The notes: generated by a model from the letters alone, not told the origin. A stretch of 64,000 nucleotides of DNA from Methylobacterium sp. SyP6R (GCF_019216885.1 NZ_JAAQRC020000001.1:4901501-4965500); one strand, 5' to 3'; shown: positions 53,257 through 63,193, numbered from the stretch's first letter. Numbers and translations: made by a program.

Positions 53257-55605
53257 ATGACGATCAAGGCGCGCCTCCTCTGCGGCTTCTCGGTGATGCT
53301 GGCGCTGACCGCCGGCGTCGCCGCATCGGGCTGGGTCAGCCTCTCGGGCTTTGCCCAGCGCGTGGACACCGCGAATGCGGCGCAGACGCTCGCGGGCCGC
53401 GTGGGCGACCTGGCGCTGGCCGCCGAACGGTCGCTGCACGACGTCTCCGGCCAGGGGGAGCGCGCCGTGACGGACGGCCTCGCCCGGGCCCGGGCCGGCC
53501 TCGCCGCCGTTCCGGGCGCTGAGGCGATGGCGGGCGGCATGGACGCCTTCGCGCGGACCCGCACCGCCTACGCGGCGGAGCAGGACCGCAAGGCCCGGGT
53601 CCAGGCCGAGCACCTGCGCCTGATCGAGGAGGTGCAGGGGGCGGCCGGCCGGATCGGCGCGGCGCAGAAGGCGCGCCTCGCGGCGGCGAGCCAGGCGCTC
53701 CAGGACAGCGTCGAGGCGCTCAAGGAGGCCGCCACCGCCGGGTCGCTCGCGGGCTCGGCGGTCCGCGGCGCCCTCGAGATGCGCAACAGCGAGCAGGCCC
53801 CCGGGGGCGACCGGGCGGCGGTTGCCGAGCGGTACCGGCTCCTGTCGACGATCCTGAAGCGTCTCGGCGGACAGGACGCGATGCGGGTTCCGGCCAAGGC
53901 CGCGATCGACGCCCTCGACGATTACTTCGACGCCATCGACTTGAGCCCCGACGAAGCGGGGCGGGCCGACACCATCACGACCTCGTTCACCGCCATCATG
54001 GCGGCCCTGCGGCAGGTCGAGCAGCTCCAGAGCGACGCGGGCGTCACGGTCCAGGTCCGCCTGCAGGAGCAGCAGGACCGGGTCGAGCGGGCAGCCGCCC
54101 TCCTCGGGGCCAGCGCGGACGCGATCGAGGCCTCGAAGTCGATTCAGATCGCCGAGGGCGACTTGTTCTCGGCCAAGGACCCCTCCGCCAAGACCCCCTC
54201 GAAGGACGAGGGCGCGGCGGTCGTCGCCGGCGCCGATGCGCTGCTGAGGGCGATCGAGACGATCCACCGCGTCGAGACCGATCCCGCCGCGCGCCGGTCG
54301 ATCGAGGACCTGATCGCGAAGGTGCGGGACATCAGGGGCCAGGTGCCGGGGATCGTGGCGGCGAACGCCGCGCAGCGCGCGATCGTCGCCGAGCGCGATC
54401 GCCACCTGACCGCCCTCGTCATCGCCGCCCATGCCGCGGGCGACGACGAGATCGCCCGGATCGGGTCCGAGCGGCGCTCCGCCGAGATCCTGCTCCTCAT
54501 CGGGGTGGCGCTCGCCGCCTCGCTCGGCATCGCGGCGGCGTTGTGGCTCGCCCGCGGCATCGTGCGGCCGATCGGGCGGCTCGGCGACGCGATGCGGGCG
54601 CTCGCCGCCGGCGACCTTTCCGCCACGGTCTCGGGACAGGAGCGGCGCGACGAGATCGGCGGCATGGCGCGGGCCGTGGGAGTATTCCGGGAGGCGCTCG
54701 CCGCCAAGGCGCGCAGCGACGCCGAGGCCGCAGAGGCCGCCCGCGCGGAAGCCGCGCGAGCCCGGCGGCTCGGGACGCTGACCGCGGGCTTCGAGGCGAC
54801 GATGTCGTCCTCGACTCGAGGACTGGCGCAGGCCGCCGACACCATGCAGGGCACCGCCGCGTCGATGTCGGCGGCGGCGGCGCGCACCAACACCCGCTCG
54901 GCCGAGGTCGCGGAGGCCGCCTCCCGCACCTCGGCCAATGTCGAGACCGTCGCCGCGGCCACGGAAGAGATGGCGATCTCGATCCGCGAGATCGCCCGCC
55001 AGGTCGCGCATTCGGCCGAGAAGGCCACGGATGCCGTCGGCCGTGCCCGGGAGACCGACGCCGTCATCGCGGCGCTCGCCGCCGGTGCCGAGCGCATCGG
55101 CGAGGTCGTGGTCCTGATCCAGGGCATCGCCGGGCAGACGAACCTGCTCGCGCTGAACGCCACCATCGAGGCGGCCCGGGCCGGCGAGGCGGGACGGGGC
55201 TTCGCGGTGGTCGCGGCCGAGGTCAAGCAGCTCGCCGGCCAGACCGCGAAGGCCACGGAGGAGATCGGCGGCCAGATCGCCCGCATCCAGGACGCGACCC
55301 GCGAGGCCGTCGCGGCATTGCAGGCGATCGGCGGGGTGATCGGCGAGATGTCCGAGATCGCCACCGGCATCACCGCCGCCATGGAGCAGCAGGGCGCGGC
55401 GACCCAGGAGATCGCCCGCAACGTCGGCGAGGCCGCGCAGGGCACGCAGGTGGTCTCCACCGGCATCCGCGACGTGCGCCGCGACGCCGAGGGCGCCGGT
55501 GAGGCCGCCGCCCGGGTGCTCGCCGCCGCCGAAGCGCTGGCCGGCACCGCGACGGGCCTGCGCGGCGAGGTCGATGCGTTCCTGGGGGGTGTGAAGGCGG
55601 CGTGA
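53257..55605 (+). CDS. Methyl-accepting chemotaxis protein with helical sensor region
   Basis: The product (782 aa) is a transmembrane chemoreceptor. TM1 is at about residues 6-26. The long periplasmic part (27-405) is all-helical, rich in Ala/Arg/Glu, and is not an obvious Cache domain; it may be a double four-helix-bundle type. TM2 is near 408-428 ([20 protein letters not shown]). HAMP is near 430-485. The signalling domain holds [20 protein letters not shown] near 628 and no C-terminal tether. The ligand is unknown. In the 151-base leader a CTTAAG-tcgga-CTTAAG dyad (53187-53203) may be regulatory. Confidence 0.92.
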   Translation: MTIKARLLCGFSVMLALTAGVAASGWVSLSGFAQRVDTANAAQTLAGRVGDLALAAERSLHDVSGQGERAVTDGLARARAGLAAVPGAEAMAGGMDAFARTRTAYAAEQDRKARVQAEHLRLIEEVQGAAGRIGAAQKARLAAASQALQDSVEALKEAATAGSLAGSAVRGALEMRNSEQAPGGDRAAVAERYRLLSTILKRLGGQDAMRVPAKAAIDALDDYFDAIDLSPDEAGRADTITTSFTAIMAALRQVEQLQSDAGVTVQVRLQEQQDRVERAAALLGASADAIEASKSIQIAEGDLFSAKDPSAKTPSKDEGAAVVAGADALLRAIETIHRVETDPAARRSIEDLIAKVRDIRGQVPGIVAANAAQRAIVAERDRHLTALVIAAHAAGDDEIARIGSERRSAEILLLIGVALAASLGIAAALWLARGIVRPIGRLGDAMRALAAGDLSATVSGQERRDEIGGMARAVGVFREALAAKARSDAEAAEAARAEAARARRLGTLTAGFEATMSSSTRGLAQAADTMQGTAASMSAAAARTNTRSAEVAEAASRTSANVETVAAATEEMAISIREIARQVAHSAEKATDAVGRARETDAVIAALAAGAERIGEVVVLIQGIAGQTNLLALNATIEAARAGEAGRGFAVVAAEVKQLAGQTAKATEEIGGQIARIQDATREAVAALQAIGGVIGEMSEIATGITAAMEQQGAATQEIARNVGEAAQGTQVVSTGIRDVRRDAEGAGEAAARVLAAAEALAGTATGLRGEVDAFLGGVKAA

Positions 55606-55848
55606 GGCACAGGCCGGGTGGCGCGGGTGCAGGGCGCGATCCCGGCAAGCGGGGACGTTCGAACGATGACCGGTGGTGCGCCCGGGCGAAGCTTACGACT
55701 TCCCGCTTCGGTCCGACGACCAGCACCGCACCAGTTGCAGATTTGCGACTTTCTGTGAAAAATTTCAAGCATTGATTGCAGGTCGAGATTCAAGGCCTTA
55801 AATGTGTCTTAACTGATTTGAACTGCACAAGACAATAGAGAAACAGAC

Positions 55849-56931
55849 ATGGCTGGCGGTCCTCTTTATAATACTGAGCAATATAAGTACTCATTCAATG
55901 GATCTATCCCGAACATATCAGGAGAAAATTCCGTCAATATAAGTGGTTATTATATCTTCAATTATGATAAAAATTCCACTTTTGGGTATGCCGGACTCTC
56001 TGATTTTACCGTTGGACAATATACGTTTGGAGATTCTAGAAGTAGCTCACTTATAAGAAATCTCGATGGATCACTTGAATATCGAACCATATTCTATGGG
56101 ACAAGTCAGTTCAACAATGAAACCGTTTCGGCCACATTTACCTCCCCTATTGGCGGGCGGCTTCTCGGCACACTCGATACAGCCCAATTTACCAAGACTG
56201 TCGTCGACTACAGCACGATCCCTTCGACGACGAATGTGATCACATTCGGCTCGAAGAACTTTGCCGTGACGAGCACACTCGTCAACGACGCCCCCTGCTT
56301 CGTGACCGGTACACGCATCCGCACGACCCGCGGCGACATCGCCGTCGAAAACCTCGAAATCGGCGACCGGGCGCTCACCGTCTCCGGCTCGTCGCGGCCC
56401 ATCGCCTGGATCGGTCACCGTGACCTCGCCATGCGGGACGGCGTCCTTCCCCACGACCTCCAGCCCGTCCGGGTCGGCGCCGACGCCTTCGGGCAGGGCC
56501 TCCCTGCCCGCGCCCTGCGCCTCTCGCCGGGCCACCCGGTGCTGGTCGGGGCCGACGCGGAGGGCGAGGGCGGCCACCTCGTGCCGATCATGTGCCTGAT
56601 CAACGGCACCACCATCGCCCGCGAGCCGGTGGCCTCCGTGACCTATTGGCACGTCGAGCTCGACGCCCACGACATCCTCCTCGCCGAGGGCCTGCCCGCG
56701 GAGAGCTACCTCGACTGGGGTGATCGCCCGTTCTTCAGGGAGGCCTCGGACCACGCCCTCCATAACCCCGATTTCGTGGTGCCGGGCCTGTCCGCCCGCT
56801 GCCGGCCGGTCGCGGTCGACGGGCCGGTGGTCGAGGTGGAGCGAGCGCGCCTGTCGGCCCGGTTCGGCGGTACACTCGCCGCGCAATGCGCTTGGGACGA
56901 GGCCGAACGCTTCGCCTGGCTCACCGCCTGA
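55849..56931 (+). CDS. Hint-domain protein with AT-rich N-terminal half
   Basis: The product (360 aa) has two parts. Residues 1-142 are Asn/Tyr/Ser/Thr/Phe-rich and beta-like (YYIFNYDKNSTFGYAGLSDF) with no family I recognise. From about residue 143 a Hint_2 (hedgehog/intein-like) domain starts with the reactive Cys in DAPCFVTGTRIRTTRGDIAV and continues VENLEIGDRALTVSGSSRPI, RALRLSPGHPVLV and AHDILLAEGLPAESYLD. Hint modules self-cleave in hedgehog and inteins; in bacterial proteins of this type the role is unclear. Codons in the first ~430 bases include ATA, AGA and TTA, rare elsewhere here, and then switch abruptly. The gene may be a fusion with foreign DNA. Confidence 0.82.
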   Translation: MAGGPLYNTEQYKYSFNGSIPNISGENSVNISGYYIFNYDKNSTFGYAGLSDFTVGQYTFGDSRSSSLIRNLDGSLEYRTIFYGTSQFNNETVSATFTSPIGGRLLGTLDTAQFTKTVVDYSTIPSTTNVITFGSKNFAVTSTLVNDAPCFVTGTRIRTTRGDIAVENLEIGDRALTVSGSSRPIAWIGHRDLAMRDGVLPHDLQPVRVGADAFGQGLPARALRLSPGHPVLVGADAEGEGGHLVPIMCLINGTTIAREPVASVTYWHVELDAHDILLAEGLPAESYLDWGDRPFFREASDHALHNPDFVVPGLSARCRPVAVDGPVVEVERARLSARFGGTLAAQCAWDEAERFAWLTA

Positions 56932-57035
56932 GTGCCGGCGCGACGAGAGGGCGATGGTCGCCCTCCCGCGATGTCGCGACCGAGCGGCGGCACGTCGCCT
57001 GGAACGACGGCGTACGATGCGGCATACCGCCGATC

Positions 57036-58082
57036 ATGATGGCTGACACGACCAACGGACCCGGCGCCGGCAGCGCCTGGCGCTTCTCCGTCGCCCCGAT
57101 GATGGACTGGACCGACCGCCACTGCCGGGCGTTCCACCGCACCCTCTCGGCCCGTGCCCTGCTCTACACCGAGATGGTGACGACCGGGGCGGTGCTGCAC
57201 GGGCCGCGGGAGCGGCTGATCGGCTTCGATGCCATGGAGCATCCGGTGGCGATCCAGCTCGGCGGGTCGGATCCGGGCGACCTCGCGGCGGCGGCGCGCA
57301 TCGCGGAAGGCTTCGGTTACCGCGAGGTGAACCTCAATGTCGGCTGCCCGTCGGATCGGGTGCAGGATGGGCGCTTCGGCGCCTGCCTGATGCGCGAGCC
57401 GGCCCTCGTCGGGGACTGCGTCGCCGCCATGAAAGCCGTGGTCTCGGTGCCGGTGACGGTGAAGTGCCGCATCGGCGTCGACGACCAGGATCCGGAAGCC
57501 GCGCTCGATGCGCTGACCGCCTCCGTCCGGGCGGCCGGCGTCGACGCGCTGATCGTGCACGCCCGCAAGGCCTGGCTCAAGGGCCTGTCGCCGAAGGAGA
57601 ACCGGGACATCCCGCCCCTCGATTACGGCCGGGTCCACCGCCTGAAGGCCGCGAATCCCGATTTGACTGTCGCCCTCAACGGCGGGCTGCAGGACCTCGC
57701 GACCGCCACGGCCGAGCTCGAACCCGTGGACGGCGTCGCCCTCGACGGGGTGATGCTCGGCCGTGCGGCTTACGCCGAGCCTTCCCTGCTGCTTGGCGTC
57801 GATCCCGAGGTGTTCGGCGCGCCGGCGCCGGTGGCCGATCCGTTCGCGGCCATCGAGGCCTACGAGCCCTACATCGCGAAACGGCTCCAGGAAGGCCTGC
57901 GCCTGCACGCCATGACCCGGCACATGCTCGGCCTGTTCAACGGAAGGCCCGGGGCGCGGCCGTATCGCCGCCACCTCTCGGTCGCCGGCACCCGGCCCGA
58001 TGCCGGCCTGCATACCCTGCGGGAGGCGGTGGCCCTGGTCTCCCGCGAGATGTCGCGCGAGCCGGCGGGCGCGGCCGCCTGA
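57036..58082 (+). CDS. dusA: tRNA-dihydrouridine synthase A
   Basis: DusA (348 aa) reduces U20/U20a in tRNA D-loops using FMN and NADPH. The FMN-binding barrel start is FSVAPMMDWTDRHCRAFHRT. QLGGSDPGDLAAAARIAEGF and NVGCPSDRVQDGRFGACLM carry the catalytic Cys in the GACL loop. VHARKAWLKGLSPKENRDIP and LNGGLQDLATATAELEPVDG are diagnostic for the DusA subfamily. The C-terminal LNTRH-type helix MTRHMLGLFNGRPGARPYRR is also DusA-like. Start ATG at 57036 or 57039. It follows the Hint gene by 104 bases and precedes glgX by 77 bases in the same direction. Confidence 0.95.
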   Translation: MMADTTNGPGAGSAWRFSVAPMMDWTDRHCRAFHRTLSARALLYTEMVTTGAVLHGPRERLIGFDAMEHPVAIQLGGSDPGDLAAAARIAEGFGYREVNLNVGCPSDRVQDGRFGACLMREPALVGDCVAAMKAVVSVPVTVKCRIGVDDQDPEAALDALTASVRAAGVDALIVHARKAWLKGLSPKENRDIPPLDYGRVHRLKAANPDLTVALNGGLQDLATATAELEPVDGVALDGVMLGRAAYAEPSLLLGVDPEVFGAPAPVADPFAAIEAYEPYIAKRLQEGLRLHAMTRHMLGLFNGRPGARPYRRHLSVAGTRPDAGLHTLREAVALVSREMSREPAGAAA

Positions 58083-58159
58083 GGACGGGACCCGGCTCCA
58101 GCTTGGCAGCCGGCCGGCCTACGGGCATGGTTCGGTTCCGAACAGCTGTGCCCGAGGGA

Positions 58160-60277
58160 ATGACGGACCGGATGATCGCACTCGATGACGGCGCCGCGGG
58201 CCCGCTCGGCGCCCATTTCGACGGGCGCGGGGTCAATTTCGCGCTGTTCTCCGCCCATGCGACGGCGGTGGACCTCTGCCTGTTCGATCCGACGGGGCGG
58301 GTGCAGACCGACGTGGTCCGGCTGCCGCGCCGCACCGACGACGTCTGGCACGGCTACCTCTCGGGGGTGCTGCCGGGCCAGCTCTACGGCTACCGGGTGC
58401 ACGGGCCCTGGGAGCCGGGACGCGGCCACCGCTTCAACCCGCACAAGCTCCTCCTCGACCCCTACGCCCGCGAGATCCACGGACGGGTGCGCTGGCACGA
58501 CGCGCTCTATCCCTATCGCCGCGGCGGCCACCGCGAGGATGCCCTCGACCGGCGCGACAGCGCCCCGATGATGCCGAAGGGGGTGGTCACCGCCCCCGAG
58601 GCACCGGTCCACGACGATCCGCCCCTGCGCCATCCCCTCGTCGACAGCGTGATCTACGAGGCGCATGTCCGGGCTCTGACCCAGACCCATCCGGGCGTGC
58701 CGCTGCCCTGGCGCGGCTCCTACGCGGCGCTCGGGCATCCGGCGATCGTCGACCACCTCGTGCGCCTCGGCGTCACGGCGATCGAGCTCCTGCCGATCCA
58801 GGCCTTCGTCGACGACCGCTTCCTGGTCGAGAAGGAGCTGACCAATTTCTGGGGCTACTCGCCGCTCAACTACTTCTCGCCCGAGCCGCGCTATCTCGGG
58901 CCGGCCGGCGCCGCGGGGCTCAAGAGCGCGATCCGTCAGCTCCATGCCGCCGGCATCGAGGTGCTGATCGACGTGGTCTACAACCACACCTGCGAGGCCG
59001 ACCATACCGGGCCGAGCCTGTCGTTCCGCGGCATCGACAATGCGAGCTACTACAAGCTGAACCCCGAGGACCCGCGCCGCGACATCGACTGCACCGGCTG
59101 CGGCAACACCCTCGACGTCTCGGTGCCGCGGGTGATGCAGATGGTGCTCGATTCGCTGCGCCACTGGGTCGAGGCCTACCGCATCGACGGATTCCGCTTC
59201 GACCTCGCCTCGAGCCTTGCCCGCGCCCCCCACGATTTCACCCCCCGGGCCGCGGTGCTCCAGGCGATGGCACAGGACCCGCTCCTGTCGCGGGTCAAGC
59301 TCATCGCCGAGCCCTGGGACATCGGCATGGGCGGCTACCAGCTCGGCGGCTTCCCGGTCGGCTGGAGCGACTGGAACGACCAGTTCCGCGACGCGGCCCG
59401 CGGCTTCTGGCGGGGCGATGCCGGCCAGTTGCCGAAGCTGACGCAGGGGCTGACCGGCTCCAAGGAAATCTTCTCGGCCTCCGGCCGCGGGCCGTCCGCC
59501 AGCGTCAACTTCATCGCCTCCCACGACGGCTACACGCTCGCCGACGTCGTCGCCTACGAGGAAAAGCACAACGAGGCCAACGGCGAGGGCAACCGCGACG
59601 GCCACGGCCACAACGTCTCGCGCAACTACGGCGTCGAGGGGCCGACCGACGATCCCGCGATCCGGGGCGTGCGGGCGCGCCAGAAGCGCAACCTGCTCGC
59701 CACGATCCTGCTCGCCCAGGGCGTTCCGATGCTGTTGATGGGCGACGAGCGCTCGCGCAGCCAGGGCGGCAACAACAACGCTTATTGCCAGGACAACGCC
59801 ACCTCCTGGGTCGATTGGGAGAATGACGGCGGCGATCCCACGCTCACCGAGTTCGTGCGCCATCTCCTGGCGCTCCGCCGCGACCACCGGGCTCTGCGGC
59901 GCCGAAAATTCCTCACCGGCGAGACCGTGGCGGCGGGGGGCCTCAAGGACGTGCACTGGCTCTCGCCCTGCGGCGCCGAGATGAACGAGGCCGCCTGGGG
60001 CGACGGGAAGCGCCGCGCCTTCGGCATGCAGATCGGCAACGATGCCCCGGACGGGCGGCGCCTGCTGATCCTCGCCAATGCCGGCGGGGGGGGAATCGAC
60101 TTCCACCTCGCCAAGGTCATCGGCGGGCCGTGGACGCCGCTCTTCGACACGACGGTGCCCGATGGCAGGCCGGTCGCCCGGGAGGCGGTTCGCGGCGGCG
60201 GGATGGTGCGCCTGCCCGAACGCGCGCTGCTGGTCCTGGCGCGGACCACGCGCGGGGCGAAGGGTGGGGCGGTGTGA
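58160..60277 (+). CDS. glgX: Glycogen debranching enzyme (isoamylase type)
   Basis: GlgX (705 aa) hydrolyses alpha-1,6 branches of limit dextrin during glycogen breakdown. An N-terminal CBM48 domain (GVNFALFSAHATAVDLCLFD and YRVHGPWEPGRGHRFNPHKL) precedes a GH13 barrel. The catalytic nucleophile Asp is in YRIDGFRFDLASSLAR, the acid Glu in LIAEPWDIGMGGYQLG, and the third Asp in FIASHDGYTLADVVAYEEKH. GDERSRSQGGNNNAYCQDN follows. It ends with a C-terminal beta domain. ATG 58160 gives family length; the frame runs much further upstream inside dusA without meaning. No other glg gene is in the window. Confidence 0.95.
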   Translation: MTDRMIALDDGAAGPLGAHFDGRGVNFALFSAHATAVDLCLFDPTGRVQTDVVRLPRRTDDVWHGYLSGVLPGQLYGYRVHGPWEPGRGHRFNPHKLLLDPYAREIHGRVRWHDALYPYRRGGHREDALDRRDSAPMMPKGVVTAPEAPVHDDPPLRHPLVDSVIYEAHVRALTQTHPGVPLPWRGSYAALGHPAIVDHLVRLGVTAIELLPIQAFVDDRFLVEKELTNFWGYSPLNYFSPEPRYLGPAGAAGLKSAIRQLHAAGIEVLIDVVYNHTCEADHTGPSLSFRGIDNASYYKLNPEDPRRDIDCTGCGNTLDVSVPRVMQMVLDSLRHWVEAYRIDGFRFDLASSLARAPHDFTPRAAVLQAMAQDPLLSRVKLIAEPWDIGMGGYQLGGFPVGWSDWNDQFRDAARGFWRGDAGQLPKLTQGLTGSKEIFSASGRGPSASVNFIASHDGYTLADVVAYEEKHNEANGEGNRDGHGHNVSRNYGVEGPTDDPAIRGVRARQKRNLLATILLAQGVPMLLMGDERSRSQGGNNNAYCQDNATSWVDWENDGGDPTLTEFVRHLLALRRDHRALRRRKFLTGETVAAGGLKDVHWLSPCGAEMNEAAWGDGKRRAFGMQIGNDAPDGRRLLILANAGGGGIDFHLAKVIGGPWTPLFDTTVPDGRPVAREAVRGGGMVRLPERALLVLARTTRGAKGGAV

Positions 60278-60577
60278 GGGGGTAGGCCTGCTGCTGAGAG
60301 TCCCGTCGACTGAGTAACAGCATTCAAACCCTCCGAGTCGTACCAACGGGCCAAGATGCTGACGCATCGATTCGATTTTGGGAGTGCCCGAGATCGACGG
60401 GGCCGTCGACCCATCTCGAATTTTCGACACCAAGCCCAGAAGTCCGGGACCTCGGGCTTGGCGAAAATTCGAGACTTGGCGAAAATTCGAGAACGGAACC
60501 AACGGTCGTTTTCAACGACCGTTGGTATTACATCGGACCGATGCGTCAGGGGGCGCCGCAGCGCCCCCGTCTTCCCC
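60278..60577. repeat. Structured convergent intergenic region with direct and inverted repeats
   Basis: The 300 bases between convergent glgX and the TerC gene have no credible gene and hold several repeats. An 11-bp inverted repeat CTGACGCATCG (60359-60369) has its complement at 60539-60549. CTCGAATTTTCG (60415-60426) has its complement at 60463-60474, with CAAGCCC/GGGCTTG inside. The 18-bp ACTTGGCGAAAATTCGAG at 60475-60492 repeats the end of the previous arm. A perfect 13-bp hairpin ACCAACGGTCGTT-ttc-AACGACCGTTGGT (60498-60526) follows. It may act as a bidirectional terminator or be a decayed mobile element. Confidence 0.7.
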
Positions 60578-61687
60578 TCACCCGTGGCTGCTGCCGAGCC
60601 GTTCCCGCGGCAAGTCGGCCCGGGGTGGGAGCTGGCCCTGAGGCGGGGCTTCAGCCGGTACCTCCGCCGCGCCGCGGGTGCGCCACAGGCTGTAGACGAT
60701 GCCGCCGGCGAGCAGGACCACGGTGACCACCAGCGCGACCCAGGGCTGGATCTCGACCAGCTCGAACGTGTCGGCCACCACGATCTTCAGGCCGATGAAG
60801 ATCAGGATCAGGGCGAGCGCGGTCTTGAGGTAGGCGAAGCGGTCGACCATCGCCGCGAGTGCGAAGTAGAGAGCGCGCAACCCTAAGATCGCGAAGATGT
60901 TCGAGGTGTAGACCACGTAGGTATCGGTGGTGATGGCGAAGATCGCCGGCACGCTGTCGACCGCGAAGATCACGTCGGCACCGTTCACCAGCACCAGCGC
61001 CAGGGCGAGCGGGGTGAGCCACAAAGCCGGCCGGCCGGTCTTCGGATCGGGCTTGCGGGTGGTGAAGTTCTGGCCGTCGAGCTCGTCCGTCACCCGCATG
61101 TGCCGGCGCATGAAGGCGGTGAAGCGGTCGGCAGACGTGTTCTCGCCCTCCTCCTCGTCGCCGGAGACCAGCATCTTGATGCCGGCATAGATCAGGAAGG
61201 CGGCGAAGATCGTCAGCACCCACTCGGCCTGGTGGACGAGGGCGGCGCCGAGCCCGATCATCAGGCCGCGCAGCACGATCGCCGCCAGGATGCCCCAGAG
61301 CAGCACCCGGTGCTGCGCATTGCGGGGGATGCCGAGATAGCCGAAGATCACCGCGATGACGAAGACGTTGTCCATCGACAGCGACTTCTCGACCACGAGG
61401 CCGGCGAGGTATTCCTGGCCCGCCTGCGGGCCGAGATACCACCAGACCCAACCTCCGAAGAGAAGGCCGAGGGTGAGGTAGAAGGCAGTGAGGAGCAGGC
61501 TCTCCTTCACGCCGATCTCGCGGCTCTTGTCGCGGTGCAGGAGACCGAGATCGAGGGCGAGCAGGATGAAGATGACGGCGTGGAAGCCCAGCCACATCCA
61601 GATCGGCTTGCCGAGCCACGTCATATACAGGAAATCGACCATCGCGGGACCGTGATGCTTCGAGGAAGAAAGCATCGGCTCCGACAT
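60578..61687 (-). CDS. TerC/Alx-family membrane protein
   Basis: The product (369 aa) is an integral membrane protein of the TerC family. About nine hydrophobic helices are seen. The family motifs are VVEKSLSMDNVFVIAVIFGY near residue 98 and VLVNGADVIFAVDSVPAIFA near 230, each with the conserved acidic residues (DN and D..F..DS) thought to form a metal path. A cytoplasmic loop (GDEEEGENTSADRFTAFMRR) separates two halves. Family members export Mn2+ or help metalate secreted proteins, and Alx responds to alkaline pH. GTG 61690 is an alternative start; ATG 61642 is possible but less likely. I looked for a yybP-ykoY manganese riboswitch upstream and did not find it. Confidence 0.92.
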   Translation of the reverse strand: MSEPMLSSSKHHGPAMVDFLYMTWLGKPIWMWLGFHAVIFILLALDLGLLHRDKSREIGVKESLLLTAFYLTLGLLFGGWVWWYLGPQAGQEYLAGLVVEKSLSMDNVFVIAVIFGYLGIPRNAQHRVLLWGILAAIVLRGLMIGLGAALVHQAEWVLTIFAAFLIYAGIKMLVSGDEEEGENTSADRFTAFMRRHMRVTDELDGQNFTTRKPDPKTGRPALWLTPLALALVLVNGADVIFAVDSVPAIFAITTDTYVVYTSNIFAILGLRALYFALAAMVDRFAYLKTALALILIFIGLKIVVADTFELVEIQPWVALVVTVVLLAGGIVYSLWRTRGAAEVPAEAPPQGQLPPRADLPRERLGSSHG

Positions 61688-61860
61688 CACGAGCGCGCGT
61701 TGCGCCGCTCGCCAGAGGGGCCCGCAGCCGATGGATGCGACTTATGTCCGTGATGGCGGCGGATCAAGGGCGGCCGGGGCCGGTGGCCGCGCCCATATTT
61801 TTCGTTTCTGCCCCGGCGGCAGGTTGACAGGCCCGCCGGCGTCGCGGCCTTCGACGGGAC

Positions 61861-63078
61861 ATGACACAGGCGAGCATCCATGTGGCGGTGATCGGGGCCG
61901 GACCCGCGGGCCTCTCCGCCGCCGAGATCCTGGCGGAGGCGGGCCTGCGGGTCACCGTGATCGAGCGGATGCCCTCCCCTGCCCGCAAGCTGCTGATCGC
62001 GGGGCGCGGCGGCCTCAATCTCACCCATAGCGAGCCGCTGGAGCGCTTCCTCGCCCGCTACGCCCCGCCGGCCCGGTGCCTCGACGCGGCGATCCGGGCG
62101 TTTCCGCCCCAGTCCCTGCGCGACTGGTGCGAGGCCTTGGGGCAACCGACCTTCGTCGGGTCGAGCGGCCGGGTGTTTCCGCAGGCCTTCAAGGCCTCGC
62201 CGCTGCTGCGGGCCTGGCTCTCCCGGCTCGATCGTCTCGGGGTACGGTTGCGCACTCGCACCCGCTGGACCGGCTGGGGCGATGACGGCGCCCTCGCACT
62301 GACGGGCGAGCATGGCCCGGACACCTTGCGGGCGGAGGCGACGGTCCTGGCCCTCGGCGGCGCGAGCTGGCCGCGGCTCGGCTCGGACGGGGCCTGGGTG
62401 CCGGTGCTGGAGGAAGAGGGCATCGCCGTGAACCCGCTGCGCCCGGCCAATGCGGGCTTCACCGCCGATTGGTCGCCGGTTTTCGCCGAGCGCTTCGCCG
62501 GCGCGCCGCTCAAGCGCGTCGCGCTCCGCCTCGGCGCCGCCCAGGTGCGGGGCGAGGCGGTCATCACCCGGGAGGGCATCGAGGGCGGCGCGGTCTACGC
62601 GCTCTCGCGGCCGATCCGCGAGGCGATCGAGGCGCAGGGCGAGGTTTCGGTGGATCTCGACCTGCGGCCGGACCTCGACACAGCCACCCTCACCCGGCGC
62701 CTCGCCGGAGCGCGGCCGAAGGAATCCCGTGCGACGGTTTTGCGCAAGGCCGCGGGCCTCAGCCCACCGGCCGCCGGCCTGCTGCGCGAGGCTTTGCGCG
62801 ACTTGCCGGCCGACCCCGCTTCCCTGGCGGCGCTGATCAAGGCGGTGCCGCTGCGACTCACCGGCCTGCGGCCGATCGAGCGCGCGATCTCCACCGCCGG
62901 CGGCGTCGCCTTCGCGGATCTCGACGACCGCTTCATGGTGCGGGCGCGCCCCGGCACCTTCCTCGCCGGCGAGATGCTCGACTGGGAGGCGCCGACCGGC
63001 GGCTACCTGCTCCAGGCGAGCTTCGCCAGCGGCCGGGCGGCGGCGAAGGGGGTGCTGGACTGGCTAGGGGAGCCCTAA
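61861..63078 (+). CDS. HI0933-like flavoprotein (NAD(P)/FAD-dependent oxidoreductase)
   Basis: The product (405 aa) is a flavoprotein of the HI0933/BaiN group (TIGR03862-like). The FAD-binding Rossmann start is VAVIGAGPAGLSAAEILAEAG, with the second-strand Glu in VTVIERMPSPARK. GRGGLNLTHSEPLERFLARY is the family signature following the FAD site. TVLALGGASWPRLGSDG is in the middle. The C-terminal GEMLDWEAPTGGYLLQASFA-SGR closes the FAD site. The physiological substrate is not known. A TTGACA hexamer at 61824 lies upstream but no good -10 is seen. The gene is divergent from the TerC gene. Confidence 0.9.
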   Translation: MTQASIHVAVIGAGPAGLSAAEILAEAGLRVTVIERMPSPARKLLIAGRGGLNLTHSEPLERFLARYAPPARCLDAAIRAFPPQSLRDWCEALGQPTFVGSSGRVFPQAFKASPLLRAWLSRLDRLGVRLRTRTRWTGWGDDGALALTGEHGPDTLRAEATVLALGGASWPRLGSDGAWVPVLEEEGIAVNPLRPANAGFTADWSPVFAERFAGAPLKRVALRLGAAQVRGEAVITREGIEGGAVYALSRPIREAIEAQGEVSVDLDLRPDLDTATLTRRLAGARPKESRATVLRKAAGLSPPAAGLLREALRDLPADPASLAALIKAVPLRLTGLRPIERAISTAGGVAFADLDDRFMVRARPGTFLAGEMLDWEAPTGGYLLQASFASGRAAAKGVLDWLGEP

Positions 63079-63193
63079 GCAGACTTGCGTTGGCAGGCCA
63101 ACGCTTCGCCCGCTTAGGCTCTTGTTTTGTCGCAGATTTTCAGCGCCGAACCGGTCACCGCTTCGGCGAAATCTGCTTAGGCGGTGTGGACAT

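Noticed and set aside
55606..55848. Prophage or genomic-island boundary near the AT-rich stretch
   Set aside because: Only about 550 bases are AT-rich and no integrase, att repeat or phage gene flanks them. A local gene fusion explains it better.
61691..61860. Possible yybP-ykoY manganese riboswitch before the TerC gene
   Set aside because: TerC genes often have one, but the conserved GGGGAGTA-type core and its loop were not found on the minus strand.
63079..63193. Left terminal repeat of the IS5-family element
   Set aside because: No sequence matching the right end GGAGTGATTCAAGGCTGC was found. The palindromes seen here are unlike it, so the left boundary is left open.
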